The position numbers and the translations under genes were made by a program. From Actinomadura hallensis (GTDB lineage: Bacteria; Actinomycetota; Actinomycetes; Streptosporangiales; Streptosporangiaceae), in the NCBI RefSeq assembly GCF_006716765.1, contig NZ_VFPO01000001.1, positions 5,022,001-5,086,000 on the forward strand: a DNA stretch of 64,000 nt. Direction: 5' to 3'. The notes below the pieces were generated by a model that worked only from the letters and a program-made list of their open reading frames with translations, was not told the DNA's origin and made no database searches. Shown here piece after piece: positions 24,171-33,685 of the stretch (position 1 is its first letter; every line of letters starts with the position of its first letter).

Positions 24171-26774
24171 GTGAAGAACGGCGGAAAGGACCCGGAGGGC
24201 GCGGAGACCACGGGTCCGGGCGAGGTCGGCCTGCGGGAAAGCCGGCAAGAAGTCCGGCAGGACGGTCGAAGCGGACCTTCGGCCGACGGGGCCGACGCCA
24301 CGGCCGCCGCACCGGCCGCGGACTCGGAAGAAACCACTCAGGACGCAGAATCCGACGACGTGGCCGACATATCTGGTAACGGCAGAAGAAATCCCCTGGA
24401 CGCCGACCCGTCCGAAGCAGAGATGAAATCTACCGATACCGAAAACGCACCGGCCGGCGCCGCGGCCGCGGCCCGGGCGGACCGGCCGGAAAGCATCGCC
24501 CCGGAAAGTGTCGGAGCCGGGGCGAGCGGTGATACCAGGACCATGCCCGCCTCGTCCCCGTCCCCGCCGTCCGGCCGCGAAGAGCCGCCGGGGGGCCGTG
24601 CCGGGCGCGGCGGAGCCGGGGGCAGGGGCGGCAGGCCCCGCAGCCGGCGGGCGCGGTTCCTGCGCCGCACCCTGTTCACGATGCTCGGCCTCTTCGGCTT
24701 CTTCGTCGCCGCGTTCGCCGTCGCCTACCTGTTCACGCCCGTGCCGTCGCCGCTGGAGAAGGCGGTCGCGCAGGGGCCGACGTTCTACTACTCCGACGGC
24801 AAGACGCAGATCGCCAAGACCGGCGTGAACCGGGACGCGGTCGACCTCGACCGGATCCCGGAGAGCACCCGCAACGCCGTGATCGCCGCCGAGAACGGCA
24901 CCTTCTACGAGGACCCGGGCGTCTCGGTGCGGGGCACCGTGCGGGCGTTCTGGTCCACGGTGACCGGCCGGCAGCTGCAGGGCGGCTCGACGATCACGCA
25001 GCAGATGGTCCGCAACTACTACGGCGGCATCGGCAAGGAGCGGTCGATCTCCCGCAAGCTCAAGGAGATCATGGTCGCGCTGAAGGTCGACCAGGAGAAG
25101 CCCAAGGACTGGATCCTCGAGCAGTACCTCAACACCATCTACTTCGGGCGCAACGCCTACGGCGTCCAGGCCGCCGCCAAGGCGTACTACAACAAGGACG
25201 TCTCGAAGCTGACGCCGGCGGAGGGCGCCTACCTCGCCGCCGCGATCCAGCAGCCCAGCAACTTCGCCGACCCGACCGGCTCCTCCCGCACCGCCGCCGA
25301 GCAGCGCTGGCACGCCGTCCTCACCAACATGATCAGGGACGGCCACCTCACCGCCGCGCAGGCCGCGGAGATGGAGTTCCCCGAACCGGTCGAGCAGCAG
25401 ATCACCGACGTCCTCAAGGGCCAGCGCGGCTACATGGTCAACGTCGCCAAGAAGGAGCTCGTCGAGCGGCGCGGCTACAGCGAGGACGAGATCAACCGCA
25501 GCGGGCTGAAGATCACCACGACGTTCGACCGGCGGCTGATGGACGCGATGCGGCGCGCGGTGAACCAGAACACCCCCGAGGGCATGAGCAAGAAGATCCG
25601 GACGGGGGCGGTGTCGGTCGACCCGGCCACCGGGCAGGTCGTGGCGTTCTACGGCGGGCGCGGCTATCTGGAGGAGGCGCTGAGCAGCGCCTTCGGCGAC
25701 TGGGCGCAGGCCGGGTCCGGGTTCAAGCCGATCGCGCTCGCGGCCGCGCTGGAGAGCGGCGAGAGCCTCTCCTCCACCTACGACGGCAGGTCCCCGCAGT
25801 ACTTCTCCGGCTCGTCGATCAAGAACGACGGCAACCGCAGCTACGGGATGGTCAACCTCGTCACCGCCACCCAGAACTCGATCAACACCGCGTACGTGAA
25901 CCTCGGCCGCGACATCGGCAACGACAAGATCGCGCGGATGGCCGAGAAGATGGGCATCCCCAGGTCGCAGATGAAGCCGGAGCAGCGCAGCGCCGCCACG
26001 TTCCCGCTCGGGATCGTGTCGGTGCACCCGGTCCAGCAGGCCGGGGTCTTCGCGACGTTCGCGGCCGAGGGCGTGCACCGGCGGCCGTACGTCGTGAAGT
26101 CCGTCACCGACAACGCCGACCACAAGCGCACCTTCACCGAGAAGGGCGAGCGGGCGCTCAGCCAGCAGAACGCGCGGGACGCGACGTACGCGATGCAGCA
26201 GGTCGTCCGCGCCGGCACCGGGCGGGGCGCGCAGCTGCCCGACGGCCGCGACGTCGCCGGCAAGACCGGCACCACCGACGAGGGCCGCGCGATCTGGTTC
26301 AACGGCTTCATCCCGCAGAACGCCACGTCGGTCGCGATGTTCCGCAGCGACGGCAAGCCGCTGAACATCCCCGGCTACGGCGCGTACGGCGGTGCGCTGC
26401 CCGCGCAGATCTGGCGCGCGTACATGAGCGAGGCGGTGGTCATCGCGGACTACGAGCGCAAGTCGTTCGGGGCGCCGTCGATGCGGCCGGGCGGCGGCGG
26501 GACCGAGCCGCCCGGCGGCGACCGCCCGGACGGGACGGAGCCCCCGCGCACGAACCGGCCGGACGACCGGCCCAGCGGCCGTCCCGAGGAGCCCGAGCTG
26601 CCCCCGCCGCCGACGGGCCTGCCGACCCTTCCCCCGACCGAGCCGGGCGGGCCCGGCGGGGGCGACGGCGGAGGCGACGAGCCGCCCGGCGGAGGCGGCG
26701 GAGGCGGAGACGGCGACGGGGACGGCGGGCGTCCCGGCGGCGGAGGCGGCGGCCGCCCCGGCGGAGGGAACTAG
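24171..26774 (+). CDS. Class A penicillin-binding protein (glycosyltransferase/transpeptidase), 867 aa
   Basis: Bifunctional peptidoglycan synthase. A long acidic/Pro-rich cytoplasmic tail of ~160 residues precedes one membrane helix (TLFTMLGLFGFFVAAFAVAYLF). GT51 domain: AAENGTFYEDPGVS near residue 240 (catalytic Glu; the usual ED is EN), GGSTITQQMVRNYY, then EQYLNTIYFGRNAYG. Transpeptidase: GSGFKPIAL (SxxK) near 515, QNSINTAY (SxN) near 569, AGKTGTTDEGRAIWF (KTG) near 697. The last ~100 residues are Pro/Gly-rich and extracellular. GTG 24171 follows GGGGGG; ATG 24123 upstream is an alternative. Confidence 0.92.
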   Translation: MKNGGKDPEGAETTGPGEVGLRESRQEVRQDGRSGPSADGADATAAAPAADSEETTQDAESDDVADISGNGRRNPLDADPSEAEMKSTDTENAPAGAAAAARADRPESIAPESVGAGASGDTRTMPASSPSPPSGREEPPGGRAGRGGAGGRGGRPRSRRARFLRRTLFTMLGLFGFFVAAFAVAYLFTPVPSPLEKAVAQGPTFYYSDGKTQIAKTGVNRDAVDLDRIPESTRNAVIAAENGTFYEDPGVSVRGTVRAFWSTVTGRQLQGGSTITQQMVRNYYGGIGKERSISRKLKEIMVALKVDQEKPKDWILEQYLNTIYFGRNAYGVQAAAKAYYNKDVSKLTPAEGAYLAAAIQQPSNFADPTGSSRTAAEQRWHAVLTNMIRDGHLTAAQAAEMEFPEPVEQQITDVLKGQRGYMVNVAKKELVERRGYSEDEINRSGLKITTTFDRRLMDAMRRAVNQNTPEGMSKKIRTGAVSVDPATGQVVAFYGGRGYLEEALSSAFGDWAQAGSGFKPIALAAALESGESLSSTYDGRSPQYFSGSSIKNDGNRSYGMVNLVTATQNSINTAYVNLGRDIGNDKIARMAEKMGIPRSQMKPEQRSAATFPLGIVSVHPVQQAGVFATFAAEGVHRRPYVVKSVTDNADHKRTFTEKGERALSQQNARDATYAMQQVVRAGTGRGAQLPDGRDVAGKTGTTDEGRAIWFNGFIPQNATSVAMFRSDGKPLNIPGYGAYGGALPAQIWRAYMSEAVVIADYERKSFGAPSMRPGGGGTEPPGGDRPDGTEPPRTNRPDDRPSGRPEEPELPPPPTGLPTLPPTEPGGPGGGDGGGDEPPGGGGGGGDGDGDGGRPGGGGGGRPGGGN

Positions 26775-26781
26775 GCGCACC

Positions 26782-26810
26782 ACTGATCCCCCGGGCCCCG
26801 GGGGATCAGT
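26782..26810. terminator. Bidirectional terminator between PBP and lipoprotein genes
   Basis: A 29-base palindrome (14-bp arms ACTGATCCCCCGGG) between convergent genes; it overlaps the lipoprotein stop codon at 26806-26808. Confidence 0.75.
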
Positions 26811-27186
26811 CGCAAACGTCGCCGATCTTGGCGGGCGCCTCGGCCATCACGGTGTCGAGCTGCGCGACGTCGCCGCCGCCCACGGCCGCGGCGGCGCCGC
26901 GCAGCCGGTCCGCCTCGCCCTCCAGGGCCTTCCTCACGTCGTCGTCGGCGGCCTCGTCCGCCAGCTCGTCGAGACGCCCGGCGAGCTTCTCGGTCTCCTG
27001 CCGCCACCGCGCGGGCTCGGCGGCCGGCACGCTCCTGATCCGGGCGACGTACTGCCGGAACGCCTCCCGGGTCTCGGTGCACACCTCGTCCGGGCCGGCG
27101 CTCACCGCTCCGCACCCGGCCAGCAGCCCGGACGCGCCGAGCACCGCCACGCCCCCCGCCAGCGCCCGCATCACCCCGTCGCGCAT
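26806..27186 (-). CDS. Small lipoprotein of unknown function, 126 aa
   Basis: N-terminal signal peptide with lipobox (GLLAGCGAVS, Cys near residue 23). The mature part is a helical, Glu/Arg/Ala-rich domain with two further cysteines (EVCTE and the terminal DVCD), possibly a disulfide. ATG 27186 follows GGGAGGTGCG. Convergent with the PBP gene; no family recognised. Confidence 0.8.
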   Translation of the reverse strand: MRDGVMRALAGGVAVLGASGLLAGCGAVSAGPDEVCTETREAFRQYVARIRSVPAAEPARWRQETEKLAGRLDELADEAADDDVRKALEGEADRLRGAAAAVGGGDVAQLDTVMAEAPAKIGDVCD

Positions 27187-27401
27187 CGCACCTCCCGTTC
27201 GGCCCTGCCGGGCACTCGTCCCCGATCGGGTTCCATGATCTCGACCGGGCCGCGCCCATATTCGCTCATCCGGGGGTCCTCGCGGGTCGACCTCGCTCTG
27301 GCCTGCAGACTCTTCCGCGTGGTCCGATGAGGGGGCTCTTCGCCCCTGTTCGCCCATGTAGCGTAGGCAGTCGCGCGGGACGAGCACGGAGGAAACAGGG
27401 G

Positions 27402-30400
27402 GTGGCGACCGTGGCGGACGTGTGGCGACCCACGTCGGAACTGGAGCACCGGCTCCAGGAGACCGTGCGGGCCGGGGACCAGGAGAGCTACTTCCGTCTC
27501 ATCGCGGACAGCGAGCTGCTGATTCCCGTCCCGCCCGACCTCGTGGACGGGATGCTCGCGGGCGAGGCGCAGCCGACCTGGCCGACCCAGGAGGAGGACG
27601 GCAGGGTCCACGTGCTGGCCTACACGTCGGCGTCGGCGATGCGGGCCTGCCTCGGCCCGTCCTACCAGCACTTCATGACGGTCCGCTTCGGCGAGATCGC
27701 CGAGTCCTGGCCCGACAACCGCTGGTGGCTCGCCATCGACGCGCCCGCCCGCGGCGTCGCCGCCGCCCTGCCGATCGAGGCGCGGCTGCCCGCCTGGTTC
27801 GTCCGGCAGGTCGCCGAGGGCGACGGCCGCCCGCCGCAGGTGGGGCGCGCGCCCGCCCCCTGGGAGGAGCTCCGCGACCAGCACCGGGAGCTGCCCCGCG
27901 AGAAGCCCCGGCAGGAGTTCCAGCCCGCCAACGACGTCGAGCGCGAGCTGCTGCGGGCCGCCGCCAACAACGACCACGACCTGTTCCTGCAGACCCTCGC
28001 CGCCACGGACGTGCTGCTCCCCGTCCCGGACGGCACCGACTACACGATGCGCCCGGGACGCCCCGGTTTCCCGTGGCAGACCCGCGAGGTCGACGGCTCC
28101 ACCGTCGTCCCCGTCTTCACCTCCCCCGAGCGCCTCGTCGAGGCGGCCCGCGCCGCCGGGACCGGCACCGAGTACATCAAGCTGCCGTTCAACGTCGCGC
28201 TGCGCTACTGGCCGGACCACGACTGGCCGCTGGCCGTCAACTCCGGCTCCCCCGCCGGCGGGACCGTCCTCGCGCAGCAGCTCCCCGGCCTCGCCGCGTG
28301 GGCCGACCAGCGCGCCGCGCAGCGCAGGACGGACGGCTTCGAACCCCAGAACGACGTCGAGGGCCGCCTGTTCGAGGCCGCCCGCCGCCGCGACACCGAC
28401 GGCTTCTTCAAGATCCTCCTGGGGGCGCAGGTCCTCGTCCCCGCCGACCCCGACACGCCCTGGGGCATCGCCCCCGGCGAGCCCGGCTTCCCGTGGCGGC
28501 CCGTCACCGTGCACGGCCGCCGGTCCATCCAGGTCTTCACGTCGCTCAAGTGGTTGAACGAGGCCGTCGGGTCGTCCCGCTTCATCATGCCGACCCTGCT
28601 GGACATGGTCGCCGCGTGGCCCGACACCGACTGGGACCTCGTCCTCAACCCCGGCACCCCGATCGACGCGACGATGCCCGGCGGCAAGGTCCGCTCCCTC
28701 GGCGGCGCCCGGGCGGCGGAGCGCGCGACGCCCCCGGCCGCGGCGGCGCCCGCGCCTCCGGACGCCCCGGCCGTCCCCGTGGCGCCCCCGGTGCCGGACG
28801 CCGCCGGCCGCGGCGGGCCCGGCGACGCGCCGGGCGGGCCGGGCGCCGGAAGCGGCACGGGTCCCGCGGCGCCGGACGCACCGGCGGAGCCGGTGGGCGC
28901 GGACCTCCCCGCCGAGCGTCCCGCGGCCACGCACCCGGGGCCGCAGCCCCCGGCCGGTCCGTCCGGGGCGCCTGACGCGCCCCCCGCGCCCGCCCAGGGG
29001 CCGAACCCGCAGCAGCCGGTGAGGGCGAGCGACCCCGGCTCCACGGCGACGGACCCGCCGGCGGGACAGCCGGGCCTCGGCCAGGCGGCCGAGCACGCGG
29101 CACCCGCACCGCCCCCCGGCCCGCCCGAGGGTCCGCAAGGCCATCCCGGCGGCGGCCCGGCGATGCCCGCACCGCAGGCGTCCGCCACATCCGGCCCGCA
29201 GGGCGGAACCGGCCCGCAGCCGATGCCGGACGCCATGTCCCCCGAAGCGTCCCCCGAGGCGGGTCGGCCCGGCCTGCCGGGAGGGCAGGACATGGCCGCA
29301 TCCGGCCAGCCGGGCGGCACCGGGCCCCAGGCCCTCCCCGGCGGCGCGTCTCCCGAGCCGGCCCGGCGGCCGGACGCCCACACCGACCACGGCTCGGCGG
29401 GGATGCCGGAAGCCCGCCCCGGCGGCCCGGGGATGCCCGCACCGCAGGCCCCGGCCGGCCCCGGCCCGCAGGGCGGAACCGGCCCGCAGCCGATGCCGGG
29501 CGGCACGCCCGCGGATCCGGCCGGGCAGCCGCATCCAGCCGCGGACCACGCTGCGAGCGGTGCCCCGGAGGGCCGCCACGGCGCTCCGGCGGCGCCGGAA
29601 CCGCAGAGCGCGGCCGGTCGTCCGGGCGGCACAGGGCCGCTGGACCTTCCGGGCGCCACGCCGCACGAGCCGACCGGACCACCGGGCATCGCCGCGGACC
29701 GGCCCGCGGGCGCCGCGGACCACGGCCGGGCCGGGCCGCCGGAAGGGCAGGGCGTGCCCGGACCCGGTCGTCCCGGCGGCCCGGAGCCGCAGGCCGTCCC
29801 CGGCGGGACGGGGCCCCAGCCCGTCGCGGACCCCGGGCCCGCAGAGCCGATCGCGCCGGGCGCGGACCACGGTGCGGGCGGCGCGGAGCACGGCCCGGCG
29901 GGGGCGCCGGGCGTGGCCGGATCCGGCCATCCGGGCGGCCCGCCGGCGCGGGACGTCCCCGACCACACGCCCGCCGAGCCCGCCGGGCGGCCGGGCATCG
30001 CCGCGGAGCAGGGCGCCGACCACGCCGCGGCCGCCGCCCAGGGCGGCGCGCCCGCGATGCGGCCCGCGGGTGAGGCCGAGCCGGCGTTCGAGCCGGGGAA
30101 CCGGATCGACCAGGAGCTCTACGACGCGGCGCTCAGCGGCGACTCCGACGCCTTCCTGCGGGTGCTGCTGAACGCGAACGTGCTCGTGCCGATCCCCGGG
30201 GACGCCCCGCTCGAGGTGACGCCCGTCCAGCGGGAGTTCCGGTGGGACGCGGCGCTGCGGACCGAGTCGGCGGTGCAGGTGTTCACGTCGCTGGTCAGGC
30301 TGCGCGAGGTGCTGCCGGAGTCCCGGTTCGTGTACGCGGACTTCCGGGAGCTGATCGGCGCGTGGCCCCGCGAGGACTGGACGATGCTCCTCAACCCGGG

Positions 30401-31085
30401 GACGCGCATCGGGGCGTCCCTGCAGGGCGACCAGGTGCGGGCGCTGAGCGAGTGGGCCGTGCGGGTCGGGCTGGTCCCGGCGCGGCCGGAGGTCCCGCTG
30501 CCGCCGCCGCGGCCGGAGCCGGCGCCGCAGCCCGAGCCCGCCGACCCCGACGACCGCGTCCCGTCCCCGACGATCATGCAGAAGGTCGTTCCGCACGGGC
30601 ACGTGTCCTGGTACCTGGAGCAGGGCTACGACCGGGTCGGGGGCTTCGTCCACTCGACGGCGGACGTCGCCGAGCTGCAGACGCCGATCCAGCTCTACGA
30701 GGCGCTGGGGCTCCTCTACGAGGGCTCCCCGTTCTCCCCCGGCGACGAGGGCGTGTACGTCATCCGCTGGCCCGCCTACTGCCCCGACCTGTACCGGATC
30801 CCGTTCGGCGGGCGCGACGAGGAGGAGATGGCCGCCTGGGGCGAGGCCGGCTGGGTGATCGAGCGGCCGCCGTTCGCGGGGAACGGGTTCGCGCCGGGCA
30901 GCGCCGGGTCCATCCGCGAGTACAAGGTGGACAGCGTCCGCCTGCCGTTCGGGGCGGAGATGTACTACCTCGGCCGGGACCGGTCGGAGCGGTTCATCGC
31001 CATGTACGACCCCGACCGGCTGGCCTGGCTGCGGCCGGACGCGAGCGCCGAGGCGTGGAACGGGCGGACGGAGGCGGCGCAGTGA
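27402..31085 (+). CDS. Giant multidomain protein: four SseB-type domains, repeat linker, toxin-like C-terminus; 1227 aa
   Basis: Three SseB N-terminal-like domains lie at about residues 14-120, 180-295 and 319-430, and a fourth at 902-1010; each has the pattern ELxxAAxxxDxxxFLxxLLxAxVLVPxP then VFTSxxxL and WPxxDWxLxLNPGTP. Residues ~440-896 form a Pro/Gly/Ala-rich linker made of about six imperfect ~50-residue repeats (GGTGPQxxPGG...DHxxxGxPE). The C-terminal ~170 residues (from HGHVSWYLEQGYDRVGGF to LAWLRPDAS) are a separate globular domain I cannot name. No signal peptide or membrane helix is visible. GTG 27402 has GGAGGA eight bases upstream. The next gene overlaps by GTGA. SseB-type domains occur in secretion chaperones and in many actinobacterial proteins; the layout of variable linker, C-terminal domain and coupled small gene is toxin/immunity-like, but that is inference. 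Confidence 0.78.
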   Translation: MATVADVWRPTSELEHRLQETVRAGDQESYFRLIADSELLIPVPPDLVDGMLAGEAQPTWPTQEEDGRVHVLAYTSASAMRACLGPSYQHFMTVRFGEIAESWPDNRWWLAIDAPARGVAAALPIEARLPAWFVRQVAEGDGRPPQVGRAPAPWEELRDQHRELPREKPRQEFQPANDVERELLRAAANNDHDLFLQTLAATDVLLPVPDGTDYTMRPGRPGFPWQTREVDGSTVVPVFTSPERLVEAARAAGTGTEYIKLPFNVALRYWPDHDWPLAVNSGSPAGGTVLAQQLPGLAAWADQRAAQRRTDGFEPQNDVEGRLFEAARRRDTDGFFKILLGAQVLVPADPDTPWGIAPGEPGFPWRPVTVHGRRSIQVFTSLKWLNEAVGSSRFIMPTLLDMVAAWPDTDWDLVLNPGTPIDATMPGGKVRSLGGARAAERATPPAAAAPAPPDAPAVPVAPPVPDAAGRGGPGDAPGGPGAGSGTGPAAPDAPAEPVGADLPAERPAATHPGPQPPAGPSGAPDAPPAPAQGPNPQQPVRASDPGSTATDPPAGQPGLGQAAEHAAPAPPPGPPEGPQGHPGGGPAMPAPQASATSGPQGGTGPQPMPDAMSPEASPEAGRPGLPGGQDMAASGQPGGTGPQALPGGASPEPARRPDAHTDHGSAGMPEARPGGPGMPAPQAPAGPGPQGGTGPQPMPGGTPADPAGQPHPAADHAASGAPEGRHGAPAAPEPQSAAGRPGGTGPLDLPGATPHEPTGPPGIAADRPAGAADHGRAGPPEGQGVPGPGRPGGPEPQAVPGGTGPQPVADPGPAEPIAPGADHGAGGAEHGPAGAPGVAGSGHPGGPPARDVPDHTPAEPAGRPGIAAEQGADHAAAAAQGGAPAMRPAGEAEPAFEPGNRIDQELYDAALSGDSDAFLRVLLNANVLVPIPGDAPLEVTPVQREFRWDAALRTESAVQVFTSLVRLREVLPESRFVYADFRELIGAWPREDWTMLLNPGTRIGASLQGDQVRALSEWAVRVGLVPARPEVPLPPPRPEPAPQPEPADPDDRVPSPTIMQKVVPHGHVSWYLEQGYDRVGGFVHSTADVAELQTPIQLYEALGLLYEGSPFSPGDEGVYVIRWPAYCPDLYRIPFGGRDEEEMAAWGEAGWVIERPPFAGNGFAPGSAGSIREYKVDSVRLPFGAEMYYLGRDRSERFIAMYDPDRLAWLRPDASAEAWNGRTEAAQ
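29191..29499. repeat. 39-bp exact repeats within the linker-coding region
   Basis: 29191-29229 and 29461-29499 are identical over 39 bases, 270 bp apart and in frame; they are the best preserved part of the ~150-bp degenerate repeats spanning roughly 29150-30030. Confidence 0.85.
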
Positions 31086-31450
31086 TCCGCGACGGGTACG
31101 TGGCGCGGTGGCTCGGCCGGGACTTCGAGGCCGCGCCCGGCGCCGACGGCGAGATCAGGCTGTACGCGCCCGCGCCGACCGACGGGTTCGAGGAGCTGCG
31201 TCCCGGGCGGTACCGCCGCATCGTCCCGGCCTCCGAGGTGGAGGACCTCCGCTACGTCCGGACCACGTGCCGCTGGCGGGGCGAGAGCTTCGTCATCGTG
31301 GGCGAGCACGAGGGCTGGCTGCGGGTGGAGTACACCGGCGGGCGGGCCCCCGTCGCCGAGGCCCTCGGCCTCGACCGCATCGACCAGGGAGTCTGGCAGG
31401 CGTGGGCTCCCAGGTCGGAGGTGGAGGACGTCCGGGAGACGTTGATCTGA
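31082..31450 (+). CDS. Small acidic protein coupled to the SseB giant (candidate partner/immunity), 122 aa
   Basis: GTG 31082 lies inside the stop region of the giant gene (GTGA overlap), so translation is coupled. The protein has a compact soluble profile: VARWLGRDFEA, PGRYRRIVPASEV, TTCRWRGESFVIVGEHEGWLRVEYTGG, then a helical C-terminus ending EVEDVRETLI. I do not recognise a named domain. Composition is acidic with no signal sequence. Its tight coupling to a gene with an isolated C-terminal domain suggests it binds that domain. Confidence 0.75.
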   Translation: MIRDGYVARWLGRDFEAAPGADGEIRLYAPAPTDGFEELRPGRYRRIVPASEVEDLRYVRTTCRWRGESFVIVGEHEGWLRVEYTGGRAPVAEALGLDRIDQGVWQAWAPRSEVEDVRETLI

Positions 31451-31562
31451 CGGCGGCGCGGGGTTGATTCGACCCGCGGATCCGTGTTCGCATGAGTGCC
31501 GAGGCGACCCCTCGGGCATGTGCGGAACGCTCAAACGGCGATGCGACGGAGGTGCTGCGGCA

Positions 31563-32609
31563 GTGACCTGCCGATCAGCGGTGAAACCGATCTTTGCCGG
31601 TCTCGGGGCGGCTGCCGTCCTGGCCGCCGGCGGCCCGTCCGCCCTCGCGGCGCCCTCCCCGTCGCCGTCCGCGTCGGAACCCGCGTCCCCCGCGCCGGGC
31701 AGCCTGGACGTCGACGTCTTCACCAAGCCCGCGAATCCCGAGGCCGGCGACACCGTCGACGTCACGACGATCATCGAGGCCACCGGCGGCGCCGTGGCCG
31801 ACGTGAGGATCAAGGGCATCAGGGCCGGCGCGAGCGGGGTGACCCTGACCGGGGCGTGCACCGCCCCCTTCACCTCCGAGGATTGCGCGGCGGGAGACCT
31901 CTCCGGCGGAGAGGACGCCGTCTTCCGCTGGAAGCTGGAGGCCCCGGAGACGACGGAGAAGGTGGAGGTCACGGTCACGGTCGCCGCGGCCGGCCTCGAC
32001 GACGTCGTGGTCCCCGCCACCGTCTCGTTCGTCCTGCCGTCCCCGTCGCCGACGCCCACGAAGCCGCCGCCCCCGCCCACCGAGACGCCCACCGAGTCCC
32101 CCACGAAGTCGCCCACCAAGACGCCGTCCAAGAAGCCTTCCAAGACGCCCTCCACGACGCCTTCGCCCCCCGCCTCGTCGTCCGGCGGCGGCTCCGGAGG
32201 CGGCGGCTCGGCAGGCGGAACCTCCACCGGCGCCGGCTCCACGGGCTCGACGGGTTCCACGGGCAGTGTCCTGCCGCCGCAGCCGAACTCGTCGTTCGAC
32301 CCCCGCGACCCCCAGGTCGCGCTGCCGCCGATCGATGCGCCGAGCCCGTCGGTCGCGCCGGGCCAGGGCGGCGTCGCGACGACGCCGCAGAGCCGGCTGC
32401 AGGGCAATGAGGCCCCCGTCGCGCAGGACCTCACGTTCGAGCGGATGGCCAGCACGCAGGTCGCGTGGCTGGCGGCGCTGCTGGTCGCGTTCTCCCTGCT
32501 GCTGACGCAGCTGCGGCTGGGCCGGCGCCGCGTGCCCGCGGGCGCCGCCGGGCGGGTGCGTCCGAAGGGCGCGCACCGCCGCCCCCGCCGGGGCCTGTTC
32601 GGCAGGTGA
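31563..32609 (+). CDS. Secreted/membrane-anchored protein with Ser/Thr/Pro-rich stalk, 348 aa
   Basis: Signal peptide (KPIFAGLGAAAVLAAGGPSALAAPS) is followed by a beta-rich domain (residues ~45-160, SLDVDVFTKPANPEAGDTVDVTT, with a likely disulfide between TGACTAPF and SEDCAAG), then a long Pro/Thr/Ser and Gly/Ser stalk (~160-260) and a C-terminal membrane helix (VAWLAALLVAFSLLLTQL) with a basic tail. GTG 31563 has GGAGG upstream. The first domain resembles conserved-repeat (DUF11-like) beta domains. Likely a cell-surface protein. It abuts the convergent methyltransferase gene with no gap. Confidence 0.8.
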   Translation: MTCRSAVKPIFAGLGAAAVLAAGGPSALAAPSPSPSASEPASPAPGSLDVDVFTKPANPEAGDTVDVTTIIEATGGAVADVRIKGIRAGASGVTLTGACTAPFTSEDCAAGDLSGGEDAVFRWKLEAPETTEKVEVTVTVAAAGLDDVVVPATVSFVLPSPSPTPTKPPPPPTETPTESPTKSPTKTPSKKPSKTPSTTPSPPASSSGGGSGGGGSAGGTSTGAGSTGSTGSTGSVLPPQPNSSFDPRDPQVALPPIDAPSPSVAPGQGGVATTPQSRLQGNEAPVAQDLTFERMASTQVAWLAALLVAFSLLLTQLRLGRRRVPAGAAGRVRPKGAHRRPRRGLFGR

Positions 32610-33422
32610 TCAGCGGGTGAGCTCGTAGCAGGCGATCGCGGCGGCGGCGACCACGTTGAGGGAGTCGACGCCGCGCGCCAGGGCCGCCTCGTCCATCGGT
32701 ATGCGGACGCGGTGGTCGGCCTCGTGCAGCCAGCGGGACGACAGCCCGTCGCCCTCCGAGCCGAGCAGCAGCGCCCGCCGCTCCCCCGCCTTCACCTCCC
32801 CGATGGGCGTGGCCCCGTCCGCCGGCGTCAGCGCCAGGAGTTCGAAACCGTGCCGCCGGAGCACCGACAGTCCGTTGCGCCAGTCGGCCATGCGGGCGTA
32901 CGGGAGCGCGAACACCGCGCCCATCGACACCTTGACCGACCGCCGGTACAGCGGGTCCGCGCAGCGCGGCGCGAGGACGGCGGCGTCCACCCCGAGCGCC
33001 GCCGCGCACCGGAAGATCGCCCCGATGTTCGTGTGGTCGACGATGTCCTCGCAGACGATGATGCGGCGGGCGCCGGTGAGGACGTCGTCGACGGTGGGGA
33101 GCGGGAGGCGTTCGAGGGACGCCAGGGCGCCGCGGTGGACCTGGAAGCCGGTGATCGATTCGAGGACGGCGTCGTCGGCGATGTAGACGGGGGCGTCGAC
33201 GCCGTCCAGGAGGTCGGCGAGCGGCTCGGCCCAGCGGCGGGCCATCAGCAGGGAGCGGACGGGGTGCCCGGCGGCGACCGCGCGGCGGATCACCTTCTCG
33301 CCCTCGGCGACGAACAGGCCGTGTTCGGCCTCCAGGCTCTTGCGGAGGTTCACGTCCCGCAGCCTCACGTAGTCTGCGAGGCGCGGGTCTGCGGCGTCGG
33401 CGACGGGGACGAGGCGGGCCAT
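32610..33422 (-). CDS. TrmH/SpoU family RNA 2'-O-methyltransferase, 270 aa
   Basis: An N-terminal L30e-like substrate-binding domain (FVAEGEKVIRRAV) is followed by a SPOUT domain with the trefoil-knot motifs: VCEDIVDHTNIGAIFRCAAALG, ALLLGSEGDGLS and VRIPMDEAALARGVDSLNVVAAAAIACYEL. These enzymes methylate ribose 2'-OH in rRNA or tRNA with SAM. ATG 33422 starts MARLVPVADAADPRLADYV, typical for the family. Confidence 0.92.
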   Translation of the reverse strand: MARLVPVADAADPRLADYVRLRDVNLRKSLEAEHGLFVAEGEKVIRRAVAAGHPVRSLLMARRWAEPLADLLDGVDAPVYIADDAVLESITGFQVHRGALASLERLPLPTVDDVLTGARRIIVCEDIVDHTNIGAIFRCAAALGVDAAVLAPRCADPLYRRSVKVSMGAVFALPYARMADWRNGLSVLRRHGFELLALTPADGATPIGEVKAGERRALLLGSEGDGLSSRWLHEADHRVRIPMDEAALARGVDSLNVVAAAAIACYELTR

Positions 33423-33685
33423 GCCCCAAGTCTGCCGGTGGACGGGGGGTGCGCCGGCCCGTGAACCGCGGCCGGAAGCCGGTGCGCAGGAGCCTGACGG
33501 GGCCGGTGCGGCGTACGGTGCCGCGGCGATCGCTGGGCGTATTGATCGACCGCAATGCCAGGATCGTTGGGACAAACGCTCATGACCTGCGGCATCATCC
33601 AGTTTTGAGTTCTTTGTAACCTCAACTTCGTACTACTACAGTGCCGTGGGACATCGGCGGGTTTCTGGTGAATCGAGGGCAGGCC

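Noticed and set aside
29150..30030. Repeats in the SseB giant as a separate collagen-like gene
   Set aside because: They are in frame with and flanked by SseB domains, so they are a linker of the same protein.
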